Source: Nocardia amikacinitolerans NBRC 108937 (GTDB lineage: Bacteria > Actinomycetota > Actinomycetes > Mycobacteriales > Mycobacteriaceae). From it: a stretch of DNA of 64,000 nt. Both the position numbers and the translations under genes were made by a program. The stretch spans positions 310,001 through 374,000 of the forward strand of contig NZ_BDAU01000011.1 of assembly GCF_001612615.1 (NCBI RefSeq). Reading direction: 5' to 3'. Below are positions 28,092-36,726 of this stretch, in pieces (the stretch's first letter is position 1; every line of letters begins with the position of its first letter). Below the pieces are notes generated by a model. The model worked only from the letters and a program-made list of their open reading frames with translations. It made no database searches and was not told the DNA's origin.

Positions 28092-28682
28092 TCAGCTGTG
28101 TTCCACCACGCCCTCGTTGTTCTTGCGTGGGTTGGGCCACGCGCGAGGAAGGGGGATCTCCAGGTGCACCGTCTGGAATCCGGTGTGCGGTCCGCGGGCG
28201 TCGTGGATGATTCGGCCGAAGGTGAGCCAGAAGTCCAGGGCGCCTGGTGTTCGCGCGTCGGTGTGGAGGTACAGCCGGTCGAACGCCGGTGTGGCGGAGA
28301 CGTGGTCGATCGCCTCGCGGACCAATCGGGTTGCCAGGCCGCGGCGGTGGTGTTCGGGGCGGACGTAGACCCGGAAAAGTTGTGCGGTGCTCCGGTCGGG
28401 GAATTCTTCCGCCAGCCAGGCTGGGTGCGGTGGGTGGCGTGGGCCTTGGGCGCGGATCGCCGTGGTGGCGACTATGTGGCCCTCGTGCTCGGCGACCCAG
28501 AGCTGGTTGAGCGGGTGACGCAGATACGTCGTTTCCGGGTCGATCACGTCATGGTGGTGTTCGGGCAGGTAACCGATGCCGAAGACTTCGTAGAAGGTGT
28601 CCAGCATGACGCTGCGGGCGCCGGGAAGATCGTCGGGTCCGGCCACGCGCAGTCGGTAGCCGGTGGCGGCGGGCGCGCTCAT
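28092..28682 (-). CDS. GNAT-family acetyltransferase, last gene of metallophore operon
   Basis: This 196-residue protein has a GNAT fold with the acetyl-CoA-binding motif A in RVYVRPEHHRRGLATRLVRE and the C-terminal strand FDRLYLHTDARTPGALDFW. Its start overlaps the stop of the substrate-binding gene (ATGA), so it belongs to the operon. It could acetylate the metallophore, a precursor, or inactivate excess ligand. No substrate can be read from the sequence. It is followed by mobile-element debris. Confidence 0.83.
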   Translation of the reverse strand: MSAPAATGYRLRVAGPDDLPGARSVMLDTFYEVFGIGYLPEHHHDVIDPETTYLRHPLNQLWVAEHEGHIVATTAIRAQGPRHPPHPAWLAEEFPDRSTAQLFRVYVRPEHHRRGLATRLVREAIDHVSATPAFDRLYLHTDARTPGALDFWLTFGRIIHDARGPHTGFQTVHLEIPLPRAWPNPRKNNEGVVEHS

Positions 28683-29656
28683 CGTTGTCCTCCGAGCTCG
28701 CGGTCGAGTACTTCGAGGCCCTCGACGGCGACCGGCCCTGGGCCGGTGTAGCCGAACGGGATGGCGATGATCCGGTTGTCGCGGATCGCGCGGAGCCCGG
28801 CCAGTTCGGGGCGCTCGCGCAGGGCGTTGCGTGCCGATTCCGGGGTCTGGGTTCCTTGGGTGAGCAGGATGATCACCTCCGGGTCGCGCTGAATGAGTGT
28901 CTCGGTGTTGGCGTCGAAGCTGCGTTTGGCGACGTCGCCGAAGACGTTGTCCAGGCCGAGCAGACGCATCTGGGTTGCGACGGTGCTGGTGCTGCCGTAG
29001 GCGCTGAGTTTGGCACCGTCGCGGGAGATGATCAGCGCCGCGGCGGGTCGGGTCGTCTGGTCGGCGGGGTGTCGGTCGGCGACCGCGGCTACGCGCTGTT
29101 TCAAAGCGGTGACCTCGGCGCTCGCGGCCGCGGACGTGCCGAACAGCCGACCGTACAGCTCGATGTCGGCGAAGATGTCGTCATAGCTTCCCGCCGCGTC
29201 GCGGCAGTAGCCGCGGGTCACCAGCAGGGGAATGTTCACCCGCGCCAGGTCGTCGGGAGTGACCGCGGCGCCCTCGTAACTCACCACCAGGTCGGGCGTG
29301 CGGTTGATGATCTCCTCGCGTGCGAGTTCACCGGTGGGAGCGGTGACTTCGATGTTCTCGAGCGCGTCGGCGTATTGGCCGGGGAACGGCGCGGTTTCGA
29401 AGGTGCGGGTGACGATGCGGTCGGCGGCGCCCGCGGCCGCGATGAGTGGAGCCGCGACGGAGCCGACCGTCACCACCCGCCGAGGCGGGGCGGTGAAGGT
29501 GACGTCGCGGCCGCAGCTGGAGATCGTCATCGGAAAGCCCTCCGACGCTTCGACGGTGGCGGGAGCAGGGCTGCCGCAGCCGGTCAGCAGCGCTGCGGTG
29601 AGCAACGCGGCGGGTAACGGCGCGAGCCGGGCGGCCCGGGTGAAACTTGTGGACAC
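28679..29656 (-). CDS. FecB/BtuF-type substrate-binding lipoprotein
   Basis: This 325-residue protein has a signal peptide with lipobox (LLTGC) and a periplasmic-binding fold of the iron-chelate/cobalamin class: TAPPRRVVTVGSVAAPLIAA, NRTPDLVVSYEGAA, LIQRDPEVIILLTQGTQ. It should capture a metal-ligand complex at the membrane surface. The GTG at 29656 follows AAAGGAA at normal spacing and starts the signal peptide; the longer open frame is unlikely. It lies 32 bp after the permease gene, the only sizeable gap in the operon. Confidence 0.88.
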   Translation of the reverse strand: MSTSFTRAARLAPLPAALLTAALLTGCGSPAPATVEASEGFPMTISSCGRDVTFTAPPRRVVTVGSVAAPLIAAAGAADRIVTRTFETAPFPGQYADALENIEVTAPTGELAREEIINRTPDLVVSYEGAAVTPDDLARVNIPLLVTRGYCRDAAGSYDDIFADIELYGRLFGTSAAASAEVTALKQRVAAVADRHPADQTTRPAAALIISRDGAKLSAYGSTSTVATQMRLLGLDNVFGDVAKRSFDANTETLIQRDPEVIILLTQGTQTPESARNALRERPELAGLRAIRDNRIIAIPFGYTGPGPVAVEGLEVLDRELGGQR

Positions 29657-29688
29657 GATATCGGGGTTCCTTTCCTGCAAGGTGAGTT

Positions 29689-30771
29689 TCAGGTGGGTGA
29701 GTGCCGAAACCGGCGGATCAGTACCAGCAGCAGCGGCGCACCGACGACCGCGGTGACGATCCCGAGCGGAAGCTCGCGTGGCGCGAAAACCACGCGCGCC
29801 GCGACGTCGGCGACGACGAGGAACAGTGCGCCGAGCACCGCCGAGAGCGGGATCAGCCGACGATGCGTCCCGCCACCGCACAGGCGCGCGACATGCGGCA
29901 CGATCAGGCCGACGAAGCCGATCGCGCCCGCCACCGCGACGACCGCGCCGATGGCGAGCGCGACAACGCCCAACGCGATCATTCGGAGCCGGACCGGGGA
30001 CAGGCCAAGCGCGCGGGCGGTGTCGTCACCCGCGGCGAGCACGTCCAATCGCGCCGCGAGCAGCAGCAAGGCGCCGACCGCGGCCGCGGTGACCAGCGCC
30101 GTGGTCGCCACCGACGACCAACCGGCCGAACTGAGCGAACCCAGCAGCCAGAACAACACCGTCCGGGCGCCCTCCTGGTTGTCGGAGGCGAAGATCAGGA
30201 AGCTGGTGGCCGCGGAGAACAGGTAACCGATCGTGACCCCGCCCAGCAGCAGCCGCAGGGAGGTCATCTGCCCATTGATCCTGGCGATGGCGAACAACAG
30301 CACCGTCGCGGCCAGCGCACCGGCGAACGCACTCGCCGCCAGCGCGGCCGTGGTGGCGGCGGTGACGCCGAACAGCAGCGACACCGCGGCGCCCGTCGAC
30401 GCGCCGGAGGTGACGCCGAGGATGTGCGGGTCGGCGAGCACGTTGCGCACCAACGTTTGCAGCACCGCGCCCGCGACGGCCAGCGCAGCGCCGACCATGG
30501 CGCCGAGCAGCACCCGCGGCACGCGTACCAGCCAGACGATGGAGTCCTGCGCCGGAGTCCAGTCCGCTACCGCGGGCGTCCCGAAGATGTGGTGGCCGAC
30601 GATGCGTGCGACGGTGCCGGGCGGCACCCACACCGGGCCGAGCCCGATGGCAACGATCAGCGTCACAGTAAGGGCCGCACCGAGGCCGCCGAGCCACAGC
30701 ACGGTGGTCGCGCGGTGCCGAGCGTGGTCGAGATCGTCGGTGTCTTCGCTGCTGGCCACGGTCGCGGTCAT
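29689..30771 (-). CDS. FecCD-type metal-chelate ABC permease
   Basis: This 360-residue protein has nine to ten hydrophobic helices and FecCD-family signatures: RVPRVLLGAMVGAALAVAGA near the start, NVLADPHILGVTSGASTGAA, and GFVGLIVPHVARLCGGGTHR near the end. It forms the membrane channel of an importer for an iron-siderophore-like or cobalamin-like complex. The start overlaps the ATPase stop (ATGA). The homodimer is typical when only one permease gene is present, as here. Confidence 0.92.
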   Translation of the reverse strand: MTATVASSEDTDDLDHARHRATTVLWLGGLGAALTVTLIVAIGLGPVWVPPGTVARIVGHHIFGTPAVADWTPAQDSIVWLVRVPRVLLGAMVGAALAVAGAVLQTLVRNVLADPHILGVTSGASTGAAVSLLFGVTAATTAALAASAFAGALAATVLLFAIARINGQMTSLRLLLGGVTIGYLFSAATSFLIFASDNQEGARTVLFWLLGSLSSAGWSSVATTALVTAAAVGALLLLAARLDVLAAGDDTARALGLSPVRLRMIALGVVALAIGAVVAVAGAIGFVGLIVPHVARLCGGGTHRRLIPLSAVLGALFLVVADVAARVVFAPRELPLGIVTAVVGAPLLLVLIRRFRHSPT

Positions 30772-31577
30772 CGCACGGCCGCCTTTCCGGAATCGAGCAT
30801 CTCGGCGTGCGCTCCTGGGTCGCGGGGGCCGAACAGCAGTTGAAGCGCGCCGAAGGCGGCCGACATGTGGACTGAGACCCCGTAGACGGGTTCGAGGATG
30901 CCGGGTGTGAGCACGTCCTCGACGGGTCCCGAGGCGGCTACCCGGCCTTGGTTCAGCAGCACCAAACGGTCGCAGTAGCGGGCGGCCAGATTCAGATCGT
31001 GCAACACCACCAGGGTGGTCGTGGTTGTCAGTTCCCGGATGAGGCCGAGCAATTCGTGCTGGTAACCGATGTCGAGATGGTTTGTCGGTTCGTCGAGCAA
31101 CAGGTGGTCGGCCTGTTGTGCCAGCGCCCGTGCGATGAGCACCCGCTGTCGCTCTCCGCCGGAGAGGGCGGAGTAGGCGCGGTCGGCCAGGTGGCGGGCG
31201 CCGACCCGATCGAGCGCGGCGGCGGCGGCGATGCGGTCGGCCCGCGAGTATCCCTGCAGCGCACTGGCCCAGGGGGCGCGACCGAGCAGCACCGTCTCGG
31301 CGACGGTGATCGCCGTCTCGGCCGGCGATTCCTGCGCGACGACGGCCAGTCGCGCCGCCAGCGCCCGGCCGCGCAGTGCTTCGACCGGAGTGCCATCGAT
31401 GACCACCGAGCCGGACCGGGCCCGCAGTGCGCGATAGAGCAGCCGCAGCAGCGTGGATTTACCCGAGCCGTTGGGCCCGATGAGGCCCACCATGGTGCCG
31501 GGTTCGGCGACCAACCCGACGCCGTCGAGCACGATTCGACCGCCGTAGGAGAAGCCGACGTCGTCCACGGTGATCAT
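30768..31577 (-). CDS. FecE-type ABC transporter ATP-binding protein
   Basis: This 269-residue ATPase has Walker A GPNGSGKST, the Q-loop in VVAQESPAETAIT, signature LSGGERQR, Walker B LLLDEPTNHLD and switch His in VVLHDLNLA. That is the pattern of iron-chelate and cobalamin importers. The ATG at 31577 overlaps the GHMP-kinase stop; a longer in-frame start lies inside that gene and is unlikely. It energises uptake with the permease and binding protein that follow. Confidence 0.93.
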   Translation of the reverse strand: MITVDDVGFSYGGRIVLDGVGLVAEPGTMVGLIGPNGSGKSTLLRLLYRALRARSGSVVIDGTPVEALRGRALAARLAVVAQESPAETAITVAETVLLGRAPWASALQGYSRADRIAAAAALDRVGARHLADRAYSALSGGERQRVLIARALAQQADHLLLDEPTNHLDIGYQHELLGLIRELTTTTTLVVLHDLNLAARYCDRLVLLNQGRVAASGPVEDVLTPGILEPVYGVSVHMSAAFGALQLLFGPRDPGAHAEMLDSGKAAVR

Positions 31578-32503
31578 CGAGTCACCACCTCCACGGCGTG
31601 CCGTGGGGGCGCGGTCCAGTCCGGTGGTGCGGGTCGCCACGTGTGGTGGACCGTAACCGCTGTGCCGAAGCTGGCGCAGATTCGCTGTGCGGCAGCCACT
31701 TTCACGGGTAGATCCGGGTCTGCCTCATCCAGCAGGATGCCGGTGGTTGTGCCGCTGTGCGCGACGACCACTCCGGCCGCGCCCAAATCTCTGGCCGCGC
31801 TGATGGTCGTGTCCAGATGAGGCCGAGACCGCAGCACGGTGCTCAGTTCCGCGCTGCGGGTGGCCACCGCGCCGATCGCTGTCACATCGCGGCGCGCGAC
31901 CGCGACGGCGAGAGTAGTGAGCAGATCGCTGTATTCGCGTTTGGCGGCCGCGGTGAATGCCGGCCGATTGCGGTTGAAGGCGACCGTGTCCACGTGGCCG
32001 CCCTCGTCTCCGGTGACGATGGTCAGCGGCGGCAGCGCACCGAGCATGCCCAGCAGCCGAACTTCGCGGTGGTAGAAGGCGACCGCGCCCGGATACATCA
32101 CTCCATCGGAGGGTTCGATGCGCCGCAGTTCGGTCTCGATCTCGGCCGCGCTGATGTCTCGGCCCTCGGCGTCGGCCACTGCCCGCGCGGTGGCGACCAG
32201 GTCGGCGGTGGAACTGGCCAGCCCTTTGCCCTCGGGCAGATCCCCGAGCAGGGTGAGCACACCACCACGCACGACCGTCGAGCGCGCGAGTAGCGCGCTG
32301 GCCAGGGCGCGGGACTTGGTCTTGTGCGCGGGAATCACGGTGACGGTGTGGCGTTGCGGGTCGGGCTCGAACACCGCGACCGCGCCGCGGGCGATGGGCA
32401 GGGTCACCAGGAAGTCGCGGTCGTGCTCGGCGGTGGCGCCTTGCAGCAGTTCGCCGCAACTGCCGAACGCGCTGCCGACGCCGACCTGGGGTAGGGCGGT
32501 CAT
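31574..32503 (-). CDS. GHMP kinase similar to L-threonine kinase (PduX type)
   Basis: This 309-residue protein starts GVGSAFGSCGELLQGATAEH, matching the PduX-like N-terminus, and has the GHMP ATP-binding motif as LPEGKGLASSTADLVATARA. A C-terminal GHMP domain follows (GAAGVVVAHSGTTTGILLDE). PduX makes O-phospho-L-threonine for cobalamin assembly, but no cobalamin-synthesis gene is nearby. Placed beside a cysteine-synthase-like enzyme, it more likely activates Thr or Ser as a phosphate ester for beta-substitution. That role is inference. It overlaps both neighbours by four bases. Confidence 0.82.
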   Translation of the reverse strand: MTALPQVGVGSAFGSCGELLQGATAEHDRDFLVTLPIARGAVAVFEPDPQRHTVTVIPAHKTKSRALASALLARSTVVRGGVLTLLGDLPEGKGLASSTADLVATARAVADAEGRDISAAEIETELRRIEPSDGVMYPGAVAFYHREVRLLGMLGALPPLTIVTGDEGGHVDTVAFNRNRPAFTAAAKREYSDLLTTLAVAVARRDVTAIGAVATRSAELSTVLRSRPHLDTTISAARDLGAAGVVVAHSGTTTGILLDEADPDLPVKVAAAQRICASFGTAVTVHHTWRPAPPDWTAPPRHAVEVVTR

Positions 32504-33336
32504 CGCGGGCCCGAGCCGGTGCGGCGGGCGACCACGTGTACACGGTCGCCGTCGAGGCGCTCGGACAGCACGCCGTCGGCGGGCCAGCGGGGTGTGGTCA
32601 ACGGGCCCGGTGCGTCGAACAGGGCGAGCACCTCGAATCCCGCACCGGTCAGCAGGTGGCGCAGCTCCTGCGGGAACAGCAATCGCCAGGCGGTGTGCTG
32701 GACGACCGGCTCGGGACACCCGGGCCACGTCCAGGTCCGCTGTCTGCGTAGCAGTTGCGCGGGCAGGTCGACGGTGAGCGAGGTGCGCGAGGTGTAGGCG
32801 ACGCCTTCCCAGTCGACCCGCCGGACGATTTCCTCGTCGAGCAGTTCGCGCCTGCCGCGATCGGTGAGCAGGAACGCACCGTTGCGCATCTCCAGGATGA
32901 GCAGCCCGCCGATACGCAGGCACGCGGCGAAACGGTCGAGCGCCGCGACTATCTCGGCGGTGTCGTGCAGGTGCAGCAGCGTGCTGCCCAAGCAGGTGAG
33001 CACGTCCACCGGCGTCTCCGCCCGCAGCGTGCGGGCGTCGCCGACGCTGAAATCCACTGCCGGGTAGCGAATCCGGGCGTACTCGACCATACGGGGTGAG
33101 ATGTCGACGCCGCGGGCTCGGTAGCCGAGTTCGGTGAGGCGGGCCGCGTCGCGACCGGTGCCGGAACCGACGTCGAGCAGATCGTCGAGCGCGCCGACGC
33201 CAAAGCGTGCCACCAGGTCCGCGACGAAGCGCGCGTTGCGTTCGCCGGTGTCGGGGAAGGTGCGTTCGTAGAGCGCGGGATTGTCGGTCAGCAGGTTCTC
33301 GCTGAGCAGAACCGGGCCCTGATCGTGAGCGGTCAT
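32500..33336 (-). CDS. SAM-dependent methyltransferase
   Basis: This 278-residue class I methyltransferase has motif I LLDVGSGTGRDAARLTELGY, the following acidic strand ARGVDISPRMVEYAR, and motif II/III in SVGDARTLRAETPVDVLTCL. The C-terminal part (WRLLFPQELRHLLTGAGFEV) is typical of small-molecule methyltransferases. It starts in an ATGA overlap with the exporter gene. Within the operon it probably methylates the chelator or a precursor; position (N, O or C) cannot be told. Confidence 0.88.
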   Translation of the reverse strand: MTAHDQGPVLLSENLLTDNPALYERTFPDTGERNARFVADLVARFGVGALDDLLDVGSGTGRDAARLTELGYRARGVDISPRMVEYARIRYPAVDFSVGDARTLRAETPVDVLTCLGSTLLHLHDTAEIVAALDRFAACLRIGGLLILEMRNGAFLLTDRGRRELLDEEIVRRVDWEGVAYTSRTSLTVDLPAQLLRRQRTWTWPGCPEPVVQHTAWRLLFPQELRHLLTGAGFEVLALFDAPGPLTTPRWPADGVLSERLDGDRVHVVARRTGSGPR

Positions 33337-34643
33337 CGAGCGGACTCGCCTTTCGCCGTGCGACTCGTGGTCGCGGTGATCGGTCGGGGTTGTGCTGTGG
33401 TGGCCTCGGGGAGGTAGCCGCGGCTGCGCAGCACTAGCACCGCAACGGCCGACAGCAATCCGGTACCCGCGCACAGCAGGGCAGGTGGCCAGGTCAGCGG
33501 ACCGCCCGCGTGGTCGACGGCCGTCCCGACGAGACTGGTGGACGCCACGGTGAACACACCGGAGGCCAGGTAGAACGCGCCGAAGTAGGTGCCGGTCAAG
33601 TGCGGTCCGCTGAAGCGGGGAATCGCCTCGTTCACGAAAGGCTGTACGGCCATCACACCGAAGGCGAGTACTACCGCGGCGACCACGACCGGCGCGACGC
33701 GCGCCGCGACCGCGACGAAGCCGTCGCCGCCGGGTGACAGAATCGCCGCGGCGGCGGGCGGGACGAGGAACGCCGCACCCAACACGGCCATGCCCAGTGC
33801 CATCGCCGAACCCCGATCGGTTCGCCGGGAGAGCATCCTGGTTGTCGGAACTTGTAGTGCCACCACCGCTATCGTCTCGACGATGAACAGCACCGCGACG
33901 GCCGCGGAGCCCGCGGACGGCCCAGCGAGATCCTGCACCTGCAGGGTGAACAGGAAGTAGATCTGGCTCTGCAGGGCGAACATGCCCATCAACGCCAGCG
34001 CGAAAGCCCAGAACCGGCGATCGGCGAATACCCGCGCGAAATCCGCGCGCAGCGCGGTGTCTCGGCGCGGGGCGGGCCGGGCGGGCAGCAGGATCAGCTG
34101 CGCGATGGTCAATCCGGCGAAGACAGCGGCCGCGGCAACTGCGGTCAACCGGAACCCTGCCCCGACCAGCAGCATCCCGACGACCGGCCCCACCGCCGCG
34201 CCGGTATTGCCGAAAACGTTGAACAGGGCGAACGCTTCGGCTGCCCGGTCGCCGCTGTCACGGGCGATGTAGGCGCGCACCGCCGGGTTGAACAGCGCGC
34301 CCGCGAATCCGGTGAGCACCGAGGCGAGCAATACCACCGGCAGGGAGCCGCCGACGGCGAACAGGGCGAACCCCGCCGCCCGGATGCCTGCGCCGACGAT
34401 GATCACCCCCCGCGCGCCGAGGCGATCGGATGCCGAGCCCCCAACCAGGAACAGGCCTTGCTGGCTCAGATTCCGCACGCCGAGCACCACGCCGACCACA
34501 GCCGCCGACAGCGCCAGATCGGTGCGCAGATATTCGGCCAGGAACGGCACCAGCATGAAAAACCCGATGTTGCCGCCGAGTTGGTTGACCAGCAACAGGC
34601 GCACGGAGAGCGGAAACGTGCCGAACAGCCCGAGCCCCGTCAT
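33333..34643 (-). CDS. MFS exporter of metallophore operon
   Basis: This 436-residue protein has about twelve transmembrane helices and MFS loops (GVVLGVRNLSQQGLFLVGGS, SDRLGARGVIIVGAGIRAA, ARDSGDRAAEAFALFNVFGN). It resembles drug/metabolite exporters of the DHA1 class. The ATG at 34643 overlaps the epimerase stop. Set between biosynthetic genes and an importer, it is the natural candidate for releasing the metal-free ligand. An unrelated drug-efflux role cannot be excluded. Confidence 0.88.
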   Translation of the reverse strand: MTGLGLFGTFPLSVRLLLVNQLGGNIGFFMLVPFLAEYLRTDLALSAAVVGVVLGVRNLSQQGLFLVGGSASDRLGARGVIIVGAGIRAAGFALFAVGGSLPVVLLASVLTGFAGALFNPAVRAYIARDSGDRAAEAFALFNVFGNTGAAVGPVVGMLLVGAGFRLTAVAAAAVFAGLTIAQLILLPARPAPRRDTALRADFARVFADRRFWAFALALMGMFALQSQIYFLFTLQVQDLAGPSAGSAAVAVLFIVETIAVVALQVPTTRMLSRRTDRGSAMALGMAVLGAAFLVPPAAAAILSPGGDGFVAVAARVAPVVVAAVVLAFGVMAVQPFVNEAIPRFSGPHLTGTYFGAFYLASGVFTVASTSLVGTAVDHAGGPLTWPPALLCAGTGLLSAVAVLVLRSRGYLPEATTAQPRPITATTSRTAKGESAR

Positions 34644-35674
34644 GCGGCCGCTCGCACGCGCCGCACGCCTAGCCCGGCCCCGGCCGGTCGACGCAGTGTG
34701 CCGTCCGCACCACCCAAACCCGTCCACGGATCATCCGCCAGCAGCAGATGACCGTCCAGATCGACCCAGCGCGCGGCCCCGATCAACTGGGCAGCAGGAG
34801 CGATGCCCAGCGAGCTCGATGCCTGGCAGCCGAGCAGCACCGGCAGCGCGCGTGCCCTCGCCCAGTCGAGCATCGTGCGCGCCGCGTCGAGGCCGCCGCA
34901 CTCGGCGAGCTTGATGTTGATGCCACCGATGCCGTCGGGCAGCCGGTCCAGATCGAGGACCGAGCCCGCGTCCTCGTCGGCGAGCACCGGCATCGGCACC
35001 TCTCGGGCGACCACGGCGAGCTGGGCGGGATCACCTGCGGCCACGGGTTGTTCGACGGCCGCGATGCCCTCGTCGGCGAGCGCGCCGAGCACCGCGACGG
35101 CGGTGCGGACGTCCCAGGCGCCGTTGGGGTCGAGCAGGATTTCCGCGGTCGGCGCAGCCGCGCGAATCGCCCGGACGCGTTCGACGTCCTCGGCCGGTTC
35201 CGGTGCGCCCGCTTTGATCTTGAGCACGGTGAACCCCGCCCGCGTCAACCGGTGTGCGGTGGCCTCTGCCTCGACGGGGCTCATCAAGCCGATCGTGTAC
35301 GCGGTGGGTACCGAATCCCATTGCGGCAGACCGAGGTACTCACACAACGGCAGTCCCGCGCGGCGGGCGAGCACGTCGTGCACCGCGCTGTCGAGTGCGG
35401 CGACCACCGGCAGCGGGAAGTCCGCGCGCAGGCGCGGCAGCAGCGTGCGGACATGCTCAGGATCGGTGCAGGCCGCGATCCGCTCGGCGAGCCCGCCTAG
35501 TGCGGTGTCGATCGCGGCGAGGTCGAGGCCGAGGCGTGGACTGCTGACGACTTCACCGTGTCCGGTATGCCCGTCGGTGGTCAGCGTGACCCACGCCGCG
35601 TCTCGCTCCCCCATCGACGCACGCGAGATACGCAGCGGGCGGGACAATTTCAAGGTGGTAGCCGTCCACGTCAT
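34640..35674 (-). CDS. enolase-superfamily dipeptide epimerase
   Basis: This 344-residue protein has the full muconate-lactonizing/dipeptide-epimerase active site: KxK in VLKIKAG, metal ligands Asp in LLDPNGAW, Glu in AAVEQPV and Asp in VLADEDAG, and the second catalytic Lys in INIKLAECGG. Members racemise the alpha-carbon of the second residue in dipeptides such as Ala-Glu. Next to an ATP-grasp ligase it may invert one residue of a ligated dipeptide. Start ATG 35674; a GTG at 35680 that overlaps the previous stop is possible. Confidence 0.88.
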   Translation of the reverse strand: MTWTATTLKLSRPLRISRASMGERDAAWVTLTTDGHTGHGEVVSSPRLGLDLAAIDTALGGLAERIAACTDPEHVRTLLPRLRADFPLPVVAALDSAVHDVLARRAGLPLCEYLGLPQWDSVPTAYTIGLMSPVEAEATAHRLTRAGFTVLKIKAGAPEPAEDVERVRAIRAAAPTAEILLDPNGAWDVRTAVAVLGALADEGIAAVEQPVAAGDPAQLAVVAREVPMPVLADEDAGSVLDLDRLPDGIGGINIKLAECGGLDAARTMLDWARARALPVLLGCQASSSLGIAPAAQLIGAARWVDLDGHLLLADDPWTGLGGADGTLRRPAGAGLGVRRVRAAA

Positions 35675-35676
35675 TC

Positions 35677-36726
35677 TCACGCGTGGATCTCCTTGCCCAA
35701 CGGGTCCCGGACCACGGCGCACCGCGCCCACCCCCGCGCCTCCTCCGCGTCGGGCGTCGGCAGTTCGACCGGCTCGGTGACGGTCGGTCCGAGCAGTCCG
35801 TTGCCTCGGCACCATTCGTCGTCGTAGATACTGCGCAGGTAGCGATGCGGGCCGTCGGGGAAGACGGTGAGTACGCGAGCATCAGGCTCGCGCCGTGCGA
35901 TCCAGGCGGCGACCAGCGAGGTCGCCCCGGTGCTCCAACCACCCGCGAGACCCACATCGGCGGCCAGCCTCCGGCAGGAGGCCACGGCTTCGGCCGCACC
36001 GACCCAGTGCACTTCGTCGAAGTCGTCGTAGGCGACGTTGCGCGGCAGGATGCTGCTGCCGAGGCCGCGCATCAGTCGTGGGCGGGCCGGCTGACCGAAG
36101 ATGCGCGAGCCGACCGAGTCGACGCCGATGACCCGCAGACTCGGCCAATGGGCGCGCAGCACCCGGGTCAGTCCGGCGCAATGGCCGCCGGAGCCGATGC
36201 CCGCGACGAGCACGTCCGCGTGGTCGACCTGTTCGAGCAGTTCATGTGCCATGTCCGCGTAACCGGCGGCGTTGTCGGGATTGTCGTACTGGTCGGGCCA
36301 GTACGCGCCCGGTGTAGCGTCGAGCAGTTCGGCCAGCCTGTCGAGCCGGGCGCGCTGCCAGCCACCCTCGGGATGTGGCTCATCAACCACTTCCAGACCG
36401 ACGCCGAAGGCGGTGAACAGCGCGCGCATCTCCGGCTCGAGTTCGTCGTCGACCACGAGCACGACTGGGTGACCAAGTGCCTTCCCTGCCAGGGCAAGGC
36501 CGAGACCCAGTGTGCCGCTGGTCGATTCGATCACCGTCGCACCCGGGGCGAGTTCGCCGCGGGCGCGGGCCGCGCTGAGCATGGACACCGCCGCCCGCGC
36601 CTTCATGCCCGCGATGCTCGCGGCCTCCAACTTGGCCAAGTAGCTGCTCGCTCCGGCCGGGATCGGGACGACGGGGGTGCCGCCGACCAACCCGAGGAGC
36701 GCAGGCTGCGGGGCAGGGCCGATCAT
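35677..36726 (-). CDS. cysteine-synthase-family PLP enzyme
   Basis: This 349-residue fold-type II PLP protein has the cofactor Lys in AGMKARAAVSM, the substrate loop ESTSGTLGLGLALAG and the phosphate-binding glycine loop GIGSGGHCAGL. The family includes CysK, O-phosphoserine sulfhydrylases and SbnA, which condenses O-phosphoserine with glutamate in staphyloferrin B synthesis. With a GHMP kinase in the same operon, a beta-substitution on a phospho-amino acid is the attractive hypothesis. The ATG at 36726 fits the operon's ATGA overlaps; a GTG nine bases earlier is also open. Confidence 0.87.
   Translation of the reverse strand: MIGPAPQPALLGLVGGTPVVPIPAGASSYLAKLEAASIAGMKARAAVSMLSAARARGELAPGATVIESTSGTLGLGLALAGKALGHPVVLVVDDELEPEMRALFTAFGVGLEVVDEPHPEGGWQRARLDRLAELLDATPGAYWPDQYDNPDNAAGYADMAHELLEQVDHADVLVAGIGSGGHCAGLTRVLRAHWPSLRVIGVDSVGSRIFGQPARPRLMRGLGSSILPRNVAYDDFDEVHWVGAAEAVASCRRLAADVGLAGGWSTGATSLVAAWIARREPDARVLTVFPDGPHRYLRSIYDDEWCRGNGLLGPTVTEPVELPTPDAEEARGWARCAVVRDPLGKEIHA

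Noticed and set aside
31574..32503. GHMP kinase as a cobalamin-synthesis gene (PduX role), matching the cobalamin-dependent EutBC
   Set aside because: No cob/cbi gene is near, the gene is locked into the metallophore operon, and eutBC are 12 kb away in another unit. The FecBCD-like importer could still carry a corrinoid, so this is not fully excluded.
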